Source: Proteobacteria bacterium SG_bin6 (GTDB taxonomy: Bacteria > Pseudomonadota > Alphaproteobacteria > Sphingomonadales > Sphingomonadaceae). From it: a stretch of 64,000 bases of DNA. The notes beneath the pieces are model-generated. The model had not been told where the DNA came from. It searched no databases and saw only the letters and a program-made list of their open reading frames with translations. This document shows positions 8,392-17,185 of the stretch, piece by piece. The translations under genes and the position numbers were made by a program. Every line of letters begins with the position of its first letter. The first letter of the stretch is position 1. The DNA lies in assembly GCA_002083435.1 (NCBI GenBank), contig LWDJ01000050.1:129648-193647 (forward strand). The letters run 5' to 3'.

Positions 8392-10901
8392 GCCGCCACC
8401 AGCGCGCGGGCGGTGGGGGCGCAAAGCGCGAGATCGACCGCGGCGTGCATCGGCAGCCCCGCGCCGCGTTCGAGCAGCGCGTCGCGCTCGTCCGCGGGCA
8501 GCGCCGCCGAAACCACCGCGTGCGCCTCGGCGAAATCGCGCCTGGTCAGCACCGATTCGCCCGCCTGGCGGCGGCGGGCTTCGGCATGGCCGAGCAGCAT
8601 CGCCGCGTCCGCCGCGCGACCCTGTTTGGCGGCGATGCACACCATCGGCAGGAAAGCGATGTAATCGAACGCCATCGCGTTCAGCCGGAACTGATCGCGC
8701 GCGATCGTCAATGCCTCGTCGAGATCGTCGGGCGTCCCCCGGCGCGCGAGCCGGCTGGCGAGTTCGGTCGCGACCTCGCACGGCACCTCGTGGCTCTGCG
8801 CGACGCCGTGCTGCACTCGGCCGAACAAGTCGCGCCACGCCGCGATCGCCGCATCGAGATCGTCGTCGGGCTCGAAGCGCAGCGCGGTCATTTCCCAATA
8901 ATTGGCAAGGCCCGGCGCGCCGACGGCGCGCAGCGCCGCGATCATCCTTGCGAACAGCGGGCGCGCCGCCGCCGGCCCCGCCTCGCCGAGCCGCACGCAC
9001 GCCTCCAGCCCCAGGCCGAGCACGCCGATCCGCGATAGCGGCCCCTGCGGCAGCAGCGCCTGGATTTCGTCGGACACGCGCCGTGCCTCCGCCAGCCGCC
9101 CGGTGAACCAGTAAGCGAACCCCTTGGACGACAGCGTGTCGATCATCATTTCGGGGTCGTTGCTGCTCGATCGCAGCGCGTCGATCGCCTCGTCGGCCAG
9201 CTCGAGCGCGGCGCTGGGTTTCAGCCGCATCAGCGCGTGCAGCCGGGCCGAAAGCAGCCGGGCGCGGATCGTCGCGGGCGTCGCCGCGCTCAGCTGCGTG
9301 ATCGCCCGGTCGAGCAGCCGCTTGCCCGGCCGATCGGTGCGCATATGCGTGGTATAGGCGACCAGCCGGTGACCCAGTTCGCGGTCGCCTTCCGCGCCAT
9401 AGGCCCAATCGATCGCGGCGTTGATATTGTCGAACTCCACGCGGTAGCGGCGGACCAGCTCGGCATCGCTGACGGGGCCGCAAAAGTCGGCGAGGATCGG
9501 CTCGGCGAGATCGGCGAAATAGGCGGCGTGGCGCCGGCGCCAAGTTGCCTGCTCCCCCGCCGCGTCGAGCTTGGCGAGCGCGAAGGCGCGCATCGTCTCG
9601 AGCAGCTGATAGCGCCGTCGCCCGTCGCCGGCCTGCACCGCGACCAGCGAACGCGCGACCAGCGCCGCCAGCGCCTCGACCACGGCATCGGCGGACAGCG
9701 TTTCGTCGGCGGCGATGGCCGAGGCGGCTTGCAACGAAAAGCTGCCGGTGAACACGGCGAGCCGGCGGAACAACGTCGCCTCGGCCAGGCTCAACAGGTC
9801 GTGGCTCCAGGCGAGCGTCGCGGTGAGCGTCTGGTGGCGGGGCGCGGCGCCGCGCGATCCGGTGAGCAAGGTGAAGCGATCGCTCAGCCGCGCGAGCAGT
9901 TCGGCGCTGCCGAGCATCGGCGCGCGCGCCGCCGCCATTTCGATCGCGAGCGGCAGGCGATCGAGCCGGGCGCAAATCTCCGCGACGGGCGCGCGCTCGG
10001 CCGGTTCGGCGCCGAAATCGGGGTCGATGGCGCGGGCGCGATCGAGGAACAGCGCCTCGGCCTCGTCCGGTGAGAGCGGTGGCAGGCGCCATAGCTGCTC
10101 GCCCGCGATCGCCAGCGGCTCCTGCGAGGTGACGAGCAGCCGCACCCCGGGGCACGCCGCGCGCACCGCCGCCGCCAGTTGCGCGACATCGGCGATCAGA
10201 TGCTCGGCATTGTCGATCACGATCAGGCAGTCGCGCCAGCGCAGCCGCTCGACCAGCGCCGCGACCGGATCGGTCGCGGGGAGCGCGATCTGGAGGCATT
10301 TCGCCACCGCCTCAGGCAATTGCGGCCCCTGGGTGAGCGGGGCCAGCTCGACGAACCACACGCCATGCTCCAGCCGGTCGCGCTGGCGCCAGGCGAGTTC
10401 GAGCGCCGCGCGCGTCTTGCCCATGCCGCCGGGGCCGACGATCGTCACCAGCCCATGGTCCCGCAGGCGGTCGGCGATCGCGGCGAGATCGTCGTCACGG
10501 CCGACCAAAGTCGCCGCCGGGCGGGGCAAGCACAGGCGGGGTGTGTCGCCGGGGGGCTCCGAAGCGGGCGCCGCCGCGCCTTCGCGCGTCACCGCCGCGC
10601 GGAAGCGATAGCCACGCCCATAGACGCTCTCGATGAAGCGCGGTGGCTTGTCGTTATCGCCCAGCGCGCGGCGCAGCTCCTTGATCACGCTGGTCAGCGC
10701 GCTTTCGGTGATCGCCATCCCGTCCCACACGGTTTCGAACAGATGGTCCTTGGTGATCAGCCGCCCCTCGGCGCGCAGCAGCACCTCGAGCACCGCGAGC
10801 GCCTTGTTGCCGATGGGAATGGGTCCGTGCGGCCCGATCAGCCGCGCGTCGAGCGGATCGAGACGGAATCGGTCGAAGACGAACGGAACATCGTCGGCCA
10901 C
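8388..10901 (-). CDS. OmpR-type winged-helix / NTPase (AfsR-like) transcriptional regulator
   Basis: The 837-residue protein starts at GTG 10901 behind GGGAGG. Residues 5-105 form an OmpR/ToxR-type winged helix (FRLDPLDARL to FIESVYGRGYRF). Residues 130-400 form a STAND-type NTPase: P-loop GPGGMGKT at 155-162, then a Walker B-like DCLIVIDNAEHL. The remaining part is helical with the feel of TPR-like repeats. There is no receiver domain and no membrane segment, so it is a cytoplasmic sensor-regulator that probably responds to a small molecule or a protein partner. It is the first gene of the four-gene operon and is divergent from the urcA-like gene across a 204-base gap, so it may control itself and the operon. 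Confidence 0.9.
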   Translation of the reverse strand: MADDVPFVFDRFRLDPLDARLIGPHGPIPIGNKALAVLEVLLRAEGRLITKDHLFETVWDGMAITESALTSVIKELRRALGDNDKPPRFIESVYGRGYRFRAAVTREGAAAPASEPPGDTPRLCLPRPAATLVGRDDDLAAIADRLRDHGLVTIVGPGGMGKTRAALELAWRQRDRLEHGVWFVELAPLTQGPQLPEAVAKCLQIALPATDPVAALVERLRWRDCLIVIDNAEHLIADVAQLAAAVRAACPGVRLLVTSQEPLAIAGEQLWRLPPLSPDEAEALFLDRARAIDPDFGAEPAERAPVAEICARLDRLPLAIEMAAARAPMLGSAELLARLSDRFTLLTGSRGAAPRHQTLTATLAWSHDLLSLAEATLFRRLAVFTGSFSLQAASAIAADETLSADAVVEALAALVARSLVAVQAGDGRRRYQLLETMRAFALAKLDAAGEQATWRRRHAAYFADLAEPILADFCGPVSDAELVRRYRVEFDNINAAIDWAYGAEGDRELGHRLVAYTTHMRTDRPGKRLLDRAITQLSAATPATIRARLLSARLHALMRLKPSAALELADEAIDALRSSSNDPEMMIDTLSSKGFAYWFTGRLAEARRVSDEIQALLPQGPLSRIGVLGLGLEACVRLGEAGPAAARPLFARMIAALRAVGAPGLANYWEMTALRFEPDDDLDAAIAAWRDLFGRVQHGVAQSHEVPCEVATELASRLARRGTPDDLDEALTIARDQFRLNAMAFDYIAFLPMVCIAAKQGRAADAAMLLGHAEARRRQAGESVLTRRDFAEAHAVVSAALPADERDALLERGAGLPMHAAVDLALCAPTARALVAA

Positions 10902-11105
10902 GCACGCCTCCCTCTCGAGGTGATTGCGATGGGCAATCTATCACGCGCATCGGCGAACAGGAAGCAGTCGTCAGAAAGGTTACGACGGACGGCGCCAGGC
11001 GATTTCCAGAATCTTTCCAGAATGTCGTCAGGATTGGACGCGGCGACCCGCCTAGATGCTTGGTCACCGGCAAGGCGCCGGCAACCATCGCTCGGAGGAA
11101 ATGCC

Positions 11106-11429
11106 ATGATCCTGGTTCGCTTCACCGCCGCCGCGCTCGCCGCGGTCGCCACCATCGCCGCCATCGACACCACCGCCGTCCGCGCCCAGACGATCGAGGG
11201 CGATCAAGCCTCGATGCGCGTCTCGTACAAGGATTTGGACATGCGGACGGCGAAAGGTCACAAGCAGCTGCTGGAGCGCGTCCGCCATGCCTCGCGTCTG
11301 GTGTGCGACGCGACCAACCCCGGCGTGCCCTTCTACATGATCAACGAATGCGCCGCGAAGGCGACCACCATCGCGATGGATCGCTATGCGCGCGATCAGC
11401 GCCCGGCCACCACGCTCGCCGCGCGCTGA
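11106..11429 (+). CDS. UrcA family protein
   Basis: A 107-residue exported protein. The N-terminal 29 residues form a signal peptide ending at AVRAQT. The mature part has the UrcA pattern: RVSYKDLDMRTAKGHKQLLERVRHA, then a Cys in LVCDA and a second Cys in INECAAKAT, spaced as in the family and presumably forming a disulphide. UrcA proteins are common small secreted or periplasmic proteins in sphingomonads and caulobacters; their function is not known. The start ATG at 11106 follows GGAGG by 6-7 bases; a second ATG five bases earlier is out of frame. A strong terminator follows. Confidence 0.9.
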   Translation: MILVRFTAAALAAVATIAAIDTTAVRAQTIEGDQASMRVSYKDLDMRTAKGHKQLLERVRHASRLVCDATNPGVPFYMINECAAKATTIAMDRYARDQRPATTLAAR

Positions 11430-11452
11430 GCGGATGACCAATCAAAGGGAGG

Positions 11453-11481
11453 GGGCAGACCCCGCACGGGGTCTGCCCTTT
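11453..11481 (+). terminator. Rho-independent terminator after the urcA-like gene
   Basis: A perfect 11-base stem, GGGCAGACCCC paired with GGGGTCTGCCC around a four-base loop, is followed by TTT. Outer bases extend the pairing imperfectly (ATGACCA and AAAGGG on the left, CCCTTTGGTCAT on the right). Confidence 0.85.
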
Positions 11482-11513
11482 GGTCATGCCGTTCGATCGA
11501 AGGAAGCCAGTCC

Positions 11514-11768
11514 ATGTCGCCACGCATCAGAAGCTGGGCGCGCAGCCTCTATTGGTTGCTGCTGACGCTCGCCGCCTGCGCGCCGCCCGCGGTGCGCACC
11601 CCGCAGCTCGCCGCCGAACCGCCAAGCCCTTGCGCGGACGCCGATCGCACGCCGAAGAGCATGTTCGCGGCGTTCGCGCCGCAAGCCCAGCCGACGCTCC
11701 TCGCCAGCGCCGGACGGGCGCGCGACGGCGCGGCCTGCAACCCCGCCGTCCGGGCGCCCGCCAGCTGA
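11514..11768 (+). CDS. Possible small lipoprotein
   Basis: An 84-residue frame starts with MSPRIRSWARSLYWLLLTLAAC. The positive N-terminus, the leucine-rich stretch and LAAC fit a lipoprotein signal with acylation at Cys22. GAAGGAAG lies about seven bases before the ATG. The rest is low in complexity, rich in Ala and Pro, with two more Cys residues, and matches no family I know. Several other frames are also open here, so this could be chance coding in GC-rich DNA. Confidence 0.4.
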   Translation: MSPRIRSWARSLYWLLLTLAACAPPAVRTPQLAAEPPSPCADADRTPKSMFAAFAPQAQPTLLASAGRARDGAACNPAVRAPAS

Positions 11769-11834
11769 AGCCCGTGCGCGCGGGGGGCGCCGGCGCCGGC
11801 TTGCGCGCCGAGCCGCCAGCGTTATGAAACACCC

Positions 11835-12947
11835 ATGTTCGGCAAAGCCTTGCTCGCCACCGCGTTGGCGGCCCTCGCCATGGCGAGCGCGCCACCGCTC
11901 CTCGCGCAGACCCTCCTCACCGGCGACCGCATTGACGGCACGCCGGTGATCGACCGGCTCGACAGTCGCGATCTCGCGGCCGGGCAGGTGCACCGCTTCT
12001 GGTTCCGCGTGACCGACAACGCGGTGGGGCAGGGCTGGTACGTCCCCGTGATCGTGGTGCGCGGCGCGCGGCCGGGGCCAAGGCTGCTGCTGACGGCCGC
12101 GATCCACGGCGACGAGCTGAACGGCGTCGCCGTCATCCACCGGCTCGTCGAGCGGATCGATCCCGCCGTGCTCAGCGGGACGATCGTCGCGGTGCCGGGG
12201 CTCAACACCCCCGGGTTGCTCCACCACAGCCGCGCCTTCACCCCCGGCGACGGGCGCGACGGCGACAATCTCAACCGGCTGATGCCGGGCAAGGCCGATG
12301 CGACCGATCGCGGCGATCGCTATGCCTTTCGGCTGTGGTCGCGGCTGTTGTTCCCCAATGCCGATACCGCGATCGATCTCCACACCCAGTCGCGCGGCAC
12401 CGCCTATCCGATCTATGCCTTCGCCGGCTCGCCCCGCGCCCGCGCGATCGCCGAGCTGATCGCGCCCGACATGATCAAGCTCGATCCCGGGGTGCAGGGT
12501 TCGGTCGAGACCGAGATGCTGCGCGCCGGCGTCCCCGCGATCACGCTGGAGCTCAACCGCCCCGAAATGTTCGACGCGGGGGTGATCGGCCGCGCGGTCG
12601 ATGGCATTGCGCGGGTGATGGTCGATCTGAAGATGCTCGCGCCCGGCAGCGCGCCGGCGGCAAGCGTCACGCCATTCGTCGGCGATAGCCTGGCGACGGT
12701 GCGCGGCACGCGCGGCGGCTATGCGACGCTCCTGGTGGGGCTGGGCGACGCGGTGGTGAAGGGCCAGCTGGTCGCGACCATCGCCGATCCCTTCGGCCGC
12801 GTGGTCGAACGCCTCGACGCCCCGGTCGATGGCCGGGTGAGCTCGATCGCGACCGACCCCTTGCGTGATCCCGGCGACACGCTGATGCGCATCCTGTTCC
12901 TGGCGCCGCAGGGCACCAAATCCCGCGCCGCCCCCCGCCGACCGTAA
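11835..12947 (+). CDS. Exported succinylglutamate desuccinylase/aspartoacylase-like zinc hydrolase
   Basis: The 370-residue product has a cleavable signal peptide (cut near PPLLAQ) and then an M14-like zinc hydrolase domain. HGDE at 91-94 supplies His and Glu ligands, DLHTQ at 182-186 supplies the second His, and ITLELNRPEMF carries the probable catalytic Glu239. The last 100 residues form a small beta-rich domain typical of the AstE/AspA group. The family cleaves acyl groups from amino acids or trims peptides; a periplasmic location is suggested here. It is a single gene 139 bases before the TonB receptor, which might import its products, but no common promoter or operon is evident. Confidence 0.9.
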   Translation: MFGKALLATALAALAMASAPPLLAQTLLTGDRIDGTPVIDRLDSRDLAAGQVHRFWFRVTDNAVGQGWYVPVIVVRGARPGPRLLLTAAIHGDELNGVAVIHRLVERIDPAVLSGTIVAVPGLNTPGLLHHSRAFTPGDGRDGDNLNRLMPGKADATDRGDRYAFRLWSRLLFPNADTAIDLHTQSRGTAYPIYAFAGSPRARAIAELIAPDMIKLDPGVQGSVETEMLRAGVPAITLELNRPEMFDAGVIGRAVDGIARVMVDLKMLAPGSAPAASVTPFVGDSLATVRGTRGGYATLLVGLGDAVVKGQLVATIADPFGRVVERLDAPVDGRVSSIATDPLRDPGDTLMRILFLAPQGTKSRAAPRRP

Positions 12948-13086
12948 CTCGCCTGTTACATCTTTGCCACGCGGTGCGACAAATGTTGCAACGCAACAGT
13001 CATGCGCGGCTGTGCCGGTTGCAAAACGATGATTCTTAATTCAGCGTGGCCGTTGTTGTTTTCCAATAAACGGGGGCGGAAGAAAT

Positions 13087-16000
13087 ATGCGGTTGAAGAC
13101 CTTGGTGCTGGCCGGCGCGTCGGCGAGCGCGCTGATCGTCGCGGCGCCGGCGTTCGCCGAGGATACGCCGGCGGCGAAGCCCGCGACCGAGGCGGCCGAG
13201 GCGGGCGACGCCGAAGTCGTCGTCACGGGCAGCCGCCTGCGGCTCGATCCCAACGCGACCGCGCCGCTGCCGATCAGCTCGGTTTCCGCCGACCAGCTCC
13301 GCGCCGCCGGCGCGATCGACGTTACCGCGACGCTGCGCCAGATTCCGGCGCTGATTTCCTCGGGCACCGTCGCCGACTCGCTCGAGCGCGGCGCGGGCGG
13401 CGTCGGCCAGGCGACGCTCAACCTGCGCCAGCTCGGCGCCAACCGCACGCTGGTGCTGGTCGATGGCGTGCGCCACGTCTCGGGCGTTGCGGGCTCGCAG
13501 ACGGTCGACGTGTCGACCATCCCTGCCGCGCTGATCGAGCGCGTCGACGTGCTCACCGGCGGCGCCTCGGCGATCTATGGCGCCGACGCGGTGACCGGCG
13601 TCGTCAACTATGTGCTGAAGCGCAACTACAAGGGGCTCACCCTCAACTACCAGGCGGGCGCGGCCGATCGCGGTGATGGCGCGAACTTCCGCATCGACGG
13701 CGCCTGGGGCGTGAACTTCGCCGGCGGGCGCGGCAATTTCACCTTCGCTGCGGGCTATGCCAACGAGAATGAGGTGCTGCTCGGCGATCGTCCGTTCACC
13801 GCGAACAATGGCCGCGCGAACAACTCGACGACCTATGCCAACCCCGCCTTGCGCTTCCAGCGCGGCGATATCGACCCCGTCAACACCCCCAACTTCGCGA
13901 GCTATTTCCGCGTCGGCGGGCCGGGGCCGCGCGCCACGCGCATCGGGTTCGGCCCGCCGATTCCGCGCGATCTGGCCGCTTTCCAGGCGCTGTTCCCAGG
14001 CCGCACGCCGACCGCGGCCGAGCAGGCGCTGATCACGCGCGCCGCGACCGCCGCCCCGCTTGTGATCGGCGCGCAGCCGGTGTTCGGCATCAGCTCCAAC
14101 GCGGGCCTGATCTTCCGCGCCGATTTCGCGCGCTTCACCACCGACATCAACGGCAACGGCATCGCCGACTGTAACGAAAGCTATGTCGGCTGGACCGGCT
14201 TCGGCGGCGGCGGCTGCTATGTCTCGACCCCCGGCGGCGGGGTGCGCATCTTCCAGGACGGCATCATCTCGACCAGCCAGAACCAGTTTGGCGGCGACGG
14301 CGCGGTGGAGCGCACCAACGGCACCTCGCTCACCCCGGGCAGCGAGCGCTTCTACGCCAATTTCCGCGGCCGGTTTGAAATCACCCCGGCGGCCGAGCTG
14401 TTCGTCGACGCCAAATATACCCGCAACAACACGATTTCGCGCAACAACTACAACACCTTCTACGATTCGCTGCTGATCCTGCCCGACAACCCCTTCATCC
14501 CGGCGGTGTTGCAGGCGGAGGCCAATGCCGCGGGCGGCCTGCGCGTGAGCCGCGACTTCCTCGATCTCGGGCCGGGAATCGACCGTTCCGCGCGCGACAC
14601 CTACCGGGTCGTCGCCGGCGTGCGCGGCGAGGTGACGCCGCATCTGCGCTATGAAGTGCTCGGCAATTACGGCCTGACCGACAATGTGAACACCAATGGC
14701 AATTCGGTGCGCTATGACCGCCTGTTCGCCGCAATCGACGTGGTGCGTGGGCCCAACGGCCAGCCGATCTGCCGTTCGGACATCAGCAACGTGCCTTATG
14801 TCGGCTCGGAGAGTTTCCCCTTCATCGAGGGTGGCTTCTTCACTTTCCGCCCGGGCGACGGCCAGTGCCGCCCGGCGAGCCTGTTCAACGGCGTGAACTC
14901 GGTCAGCCAGGAGGCGGTGAACTTCATCACCACCTCGACCGTCGATCGCTTCCGCCTGACGCAGACGGTGGTGACGGCGACGGTGACCGGCGACACCGGC
15001 GGCTTCTTCAAGCTGCCGGGCGGCGCGCCGCAATTCTCGGCGGGCGTCGAATATCGGCGTGAAACCTCGACCTCGCGGTTCAACGATCTCGAGCTCGGCC
15101 TGCTGCCGGCGGGGTCGCCGGCCGGTCCGGCGGGCACGTTCATCGGCACGATCTCGGCCAACCAGAAGCTGGTGTTCGATCCCTCGACCCGCACGCTCAA
15201 CACCGGCGGCTCGTTCGACGTGAAGGAAGTGTTCGGCGAAGTCCGGCTGCCGGTGCTGAAGGATCTGCCCTTCGCGAACGAGCTGACGGTGGGCGCCGCC
15301 GGGCGCTATGCCGATTATTCGACCGTGGGCGGCGCGTTCACCTGGAATGTGAACGGCGTCTACGCGCCGATCCGCGACATCCGCTTCCGCGGCAGCTATG
15401 CCCGCGCGATCCGCGCGCCCAACATCGCCGAGCTGTTCAGCCCGGCGCAGGGCGCGACCTTCCGCCCGTCCGATCCGTGCGACGTGACGCTGCGCGGGCT
15501 CAACCCCAATCGTGCGGCGAACTGTCTGGCGGCGGCGACCGCGCTCGGCATCGCCAATCCGCAGGCGTTCCTGGCGACCTATACCGATCCGCTGACCGCG
15601 CGCTTCTCGGGCACCAGCGGCGGCAACCCCAATTTGCGGCGTGAATCCGCGACGACCTGGTCGGTCGGCTCGGTGATCCAGCCGCGTTTCCTGCGCGGGC
15701 TCACGCTTTCGGCCGACTATTATTCGATCCGCATCACCGACGCGATCGCGGCGGTGACGGCGCAGGACATCGTCAACACCTGCTATGACAACATCACTTT
15801 CCCCAACCAGTTCTGCAACCTGTTCCGCCGCAACGGCCCCAATGCGGGGCCGGCGACCTTCGGCTTCGCGTTCCTGACGCAGACCCAGCTCAATTTCGGC
15901 CGGATCGAGACTTCGGGCGTCGATTTCACGATCAACTATGATCTGCGGCTGGGCGCGAAGACGCGGATCAACCTGGGCGTGAACGGCAACTGGACCGAGA

Positions 16001-16386
16001 AGGTCGATCGCTTCTTCGATCCGCAGAACCCCAATCTCGTCAATCCGGCGCTGCGTGAGCAGAGCGTGCCGGAATTCTCGGGCGTCGGCACGGTCAACGT
16101 CACCCATGGCCAGTTCGGCTTGAACTATAGCCTGCAATATATCGGCAGCACCGCGGTTGCTGGCGTGATCCAGATCGAGCGTATTCAGGCCGAATTCGGC
16201 AATGCCGGCTTCGCGCCCGAATATTTCGTCCACAATCTGTCGGCGAGCTATGATTTCAACGACAAGATCAACTTCTATGGCGGCGTGAACAACCTGACCG
16301 ACCTGCAGCCCTATCTCGCCAGCTCGGCCTATCCGGTGTCGGGCATCGGCCGAACGCTGTTCGTCGGCATCCGCGCGCGGTATTGA
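13087..16386 (+). CDS. TonB-dependent outer membrane receptor
   Basis: The 1099-residue protein has a signal peptide ending APAFA-ED, a short linker, and a plug domain that begins EVVVTGSRLRLD, a usual TonB-receptor opening. LVLVDGVRHVSG and YGADAVTGVVNYVLKR are standard plug motifs. The rest, with alternating aromatic strands and a final RARY, is the 22-strand barrel. It belongs to the large OMR group common in sphingomonads, whose ligands are often oligosaccharides or peptides; the ligand cannot be read from the sequence. Start: ATG 13087 after GGAAGAA. A GC-rich terminator follows. A 1161-codon frame on the other strand is a shadow. Confidence 0.96.
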   Translation: MRLKTLVLAGASASALIVAAPAFAEDTPAAKPATEAAEAGDAEVVVTGSRLRLDPNATAPLPISSVSADQLRAAGAIDVTATLRQIPALISSGTVADSLERGAGGVGQATLNLRQLGANRTLVLVDGVRHVSGVAGSQTVDVSTIPAALIERVDVLTGGASAIYGADAVTGVVNYVLKRNYKGLTLNYQAGAADRGDGANFRIDGAWGVNFAGGRGNFTFAAGYANENEVLLGDRPFTANNGRANNSTTYANPALRFQRGDIDPVNTPNFASYFRVGGPGPRATRIGFGPPIPRDLAAFQALFPGRTPTAAEQALITRAATAAPLVIGAQPVFGISSNAGLIFRADFARFTTDINGNGIADCNESYVGWTGFGGGGCYVSTPGGGVRIFQDGIISTSQNQFGGDGAVERTNGTSLTPGSERFYANFRGRFEITPAAELFVDAKYTRNNTISRNNYNTFYDSLLILPDNPFIPAVLQAEANAAGGLRVSRDFLDLGPGIDRSARDTYRVVAGVRGEVTPHLRYEVLGNYGLTDNVNTNGNSVRYDRLFAAIDVVRGPNGQPICRSDISNVPYVGSESFPFIEGGFFTFRPGDGQCRPASLFNGVNSVSQEAVNFITTSTVDRFRLTQTVVTATVTGDTGGFFKLPGGAPQFSAGVEYRRETSTSRFNDLELGLLPAGSPAGPAGTFIGTISANQKLVFDPSTRTLNTGGSFDVKEVFGEVRLPVLKDLPFANELTVGAAGRYADYSTVGGAFTWNVNGVYAPIRDIRFRGSYARAIRAPNIAELFSPAQGATFRPSDPCDVTLRGLNPNRAANCLAAATALGIANPQAFLATYTDPLTARFSGTSGGNPNLRRESATTWSVGSVIQPRFLRGLTLSADYYSIRITDAIAAVTAQDIVNTCYDNITFPNQFCNLFRRNGPNAGPATFGFAFLTQTQLNFGRIETSGVDFTINYDLRLGAKTRINLGVNGNWTEKVDRFFDPQNPNLVNPALREQSVPEFSGVGTVNVTHGQFGLNYSLQYIGSTAVAGVIQIERIQAEFGNAGFAPEYFVHNLSASYDFNDKINFYGGVNNLTDLQPYLASSAYPVSGIGRTLFVGIRARY

Positions 16387-16393
16387 GGACGGA

Positions 16394-16425
16394 CCGGGCG
16401 CCCCATCATCCGGGGCGCCCGGTGT
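16394..16425. terminator. GC-rich hairpin between convergent genes
   Basis: CCGGGCGCCCC (16394-16404) pairs perfectly with GGGGCGCCCGG (16412-16422), followed by TGTT. It lies just after the TonB receptor stop and before the Anbu stop on the other strand, so it may end transcription from both sides. The T-run is weak. Confidence 0.65.
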
Positions 16426-16435
16426 TCGCCAGCGT

Positions 16436-17164
16436 TCAATAAGGCGGATCGGGGATCGCCGCGCGCGCCTGCGCCAGGGCGTCCGCCCAGCGCTGCGACA
16501 GGTCGTGGAAATAGGCGTCATCCTCGCCGATGCGCTTGGTGACCGCCTCCCCGGCGCCGCGCCGGGCGATCATCACGTCGATCGGCAGCCCGACCGCGAG
16601 GTTCGACCGCATCGTCGAATCGAACGAGATCAGCGCGGTCTTGATCGCGTCGGTCAGCGGCGTGTCGTGGGCGAGCGCCCGGTCGAGGATCGGCTTGCCA
16701 TATTTGTTCTCGCCGATCTGGAGATAGGGCGTCTCGATCCCGCACTCGATCGCGTTGCCCGCCGCATAGACCAGGAACAGCCGCATCGGCTCGCCGCCGA
16801 TCGCGCCGCCGATCAAAAAAGTCGCGTCGAAATTGATATCCTCGGCCTGGAGCGAGGCCATGTCGGTGCGCGCGGCCGCGAGCGCGCGCCCGGCGAGCAT
16901 CGCGGCGGCATAGATGCTCGGCGCCTCGCGCAAGGTCGCCATCTCGCCGGTTTCGGGATCGGCGAGCCCCAGCCGTAGCCGCTCGAGCGCGGACTGGGTG
17001 GTGGAAAGGCTCCCCGCCGAGGCGAGCACGATCAAGCGATCGGGCTGGTTCTCGATCAGCCGCAGCTTGCGGTAGGAGGAAACATTGTCGACGCCGGCAT
17101 TGGTGCGCGTGTCGGCGAGCATCGCCAGCCCCTCGGCCACCAAAATGCCAATGCAATAGGTCAC
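16436..17164 (-). CDS. Anbu, proteasome-type protease homologue
   Basis: The 242-residue product begins MTYCIGILVAEGLAMLADTR, the Ntn-hydrolase start of the Anbu family, with Thr2 exposed as the nucleophile after removal of Met. DNVSSYRKLRLI and later SFDSTMRSNLAVGLPID also match that family. Anbu forms a helical or ring assembly related to the 20S proteasome beta subunit; its substrate is uncertain. The start is a GTG at 17164. It is the last gene of a four-gene cluster with transglutaminase-like, alpha-E and ATP-grasp partners, the arrangement usual for Anbu, where it is thought to act with a peptide-bond-forming system. Confidence 0.92.
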   Translation of the reverse strand: MTYCIGILVAEGLAMLADTRTNAGVDNVSSYRKLRLIENQPDRLIVLASAGSLSTTQSALERLRLGLADPETGEMATLREAPSIYAAAMLAGRALAAARTDMASLQAEDINFDATFLIGGAIGGEPMRLFLVYAAGNAIECGIETPYLQIGENKYGKPILDRALAHDTPLTDAIKTALISFDSTMRSNLAVGLPIDVMIARRGAGEAVTKRIGEDDAYFHDLSQRWADALAQARAAIPDPPY

Positions 17165-17185
17165 CGCCCGTCCCCCCTTGTCGAA

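Noticed and set aside
13036..16521. 1161-codon minus-strand open frame
   Set aside because: It is antisense to the TonB receptor, which has a signal peptide, plug and barrel. The antisense product has no recognisable motif and biased composition.
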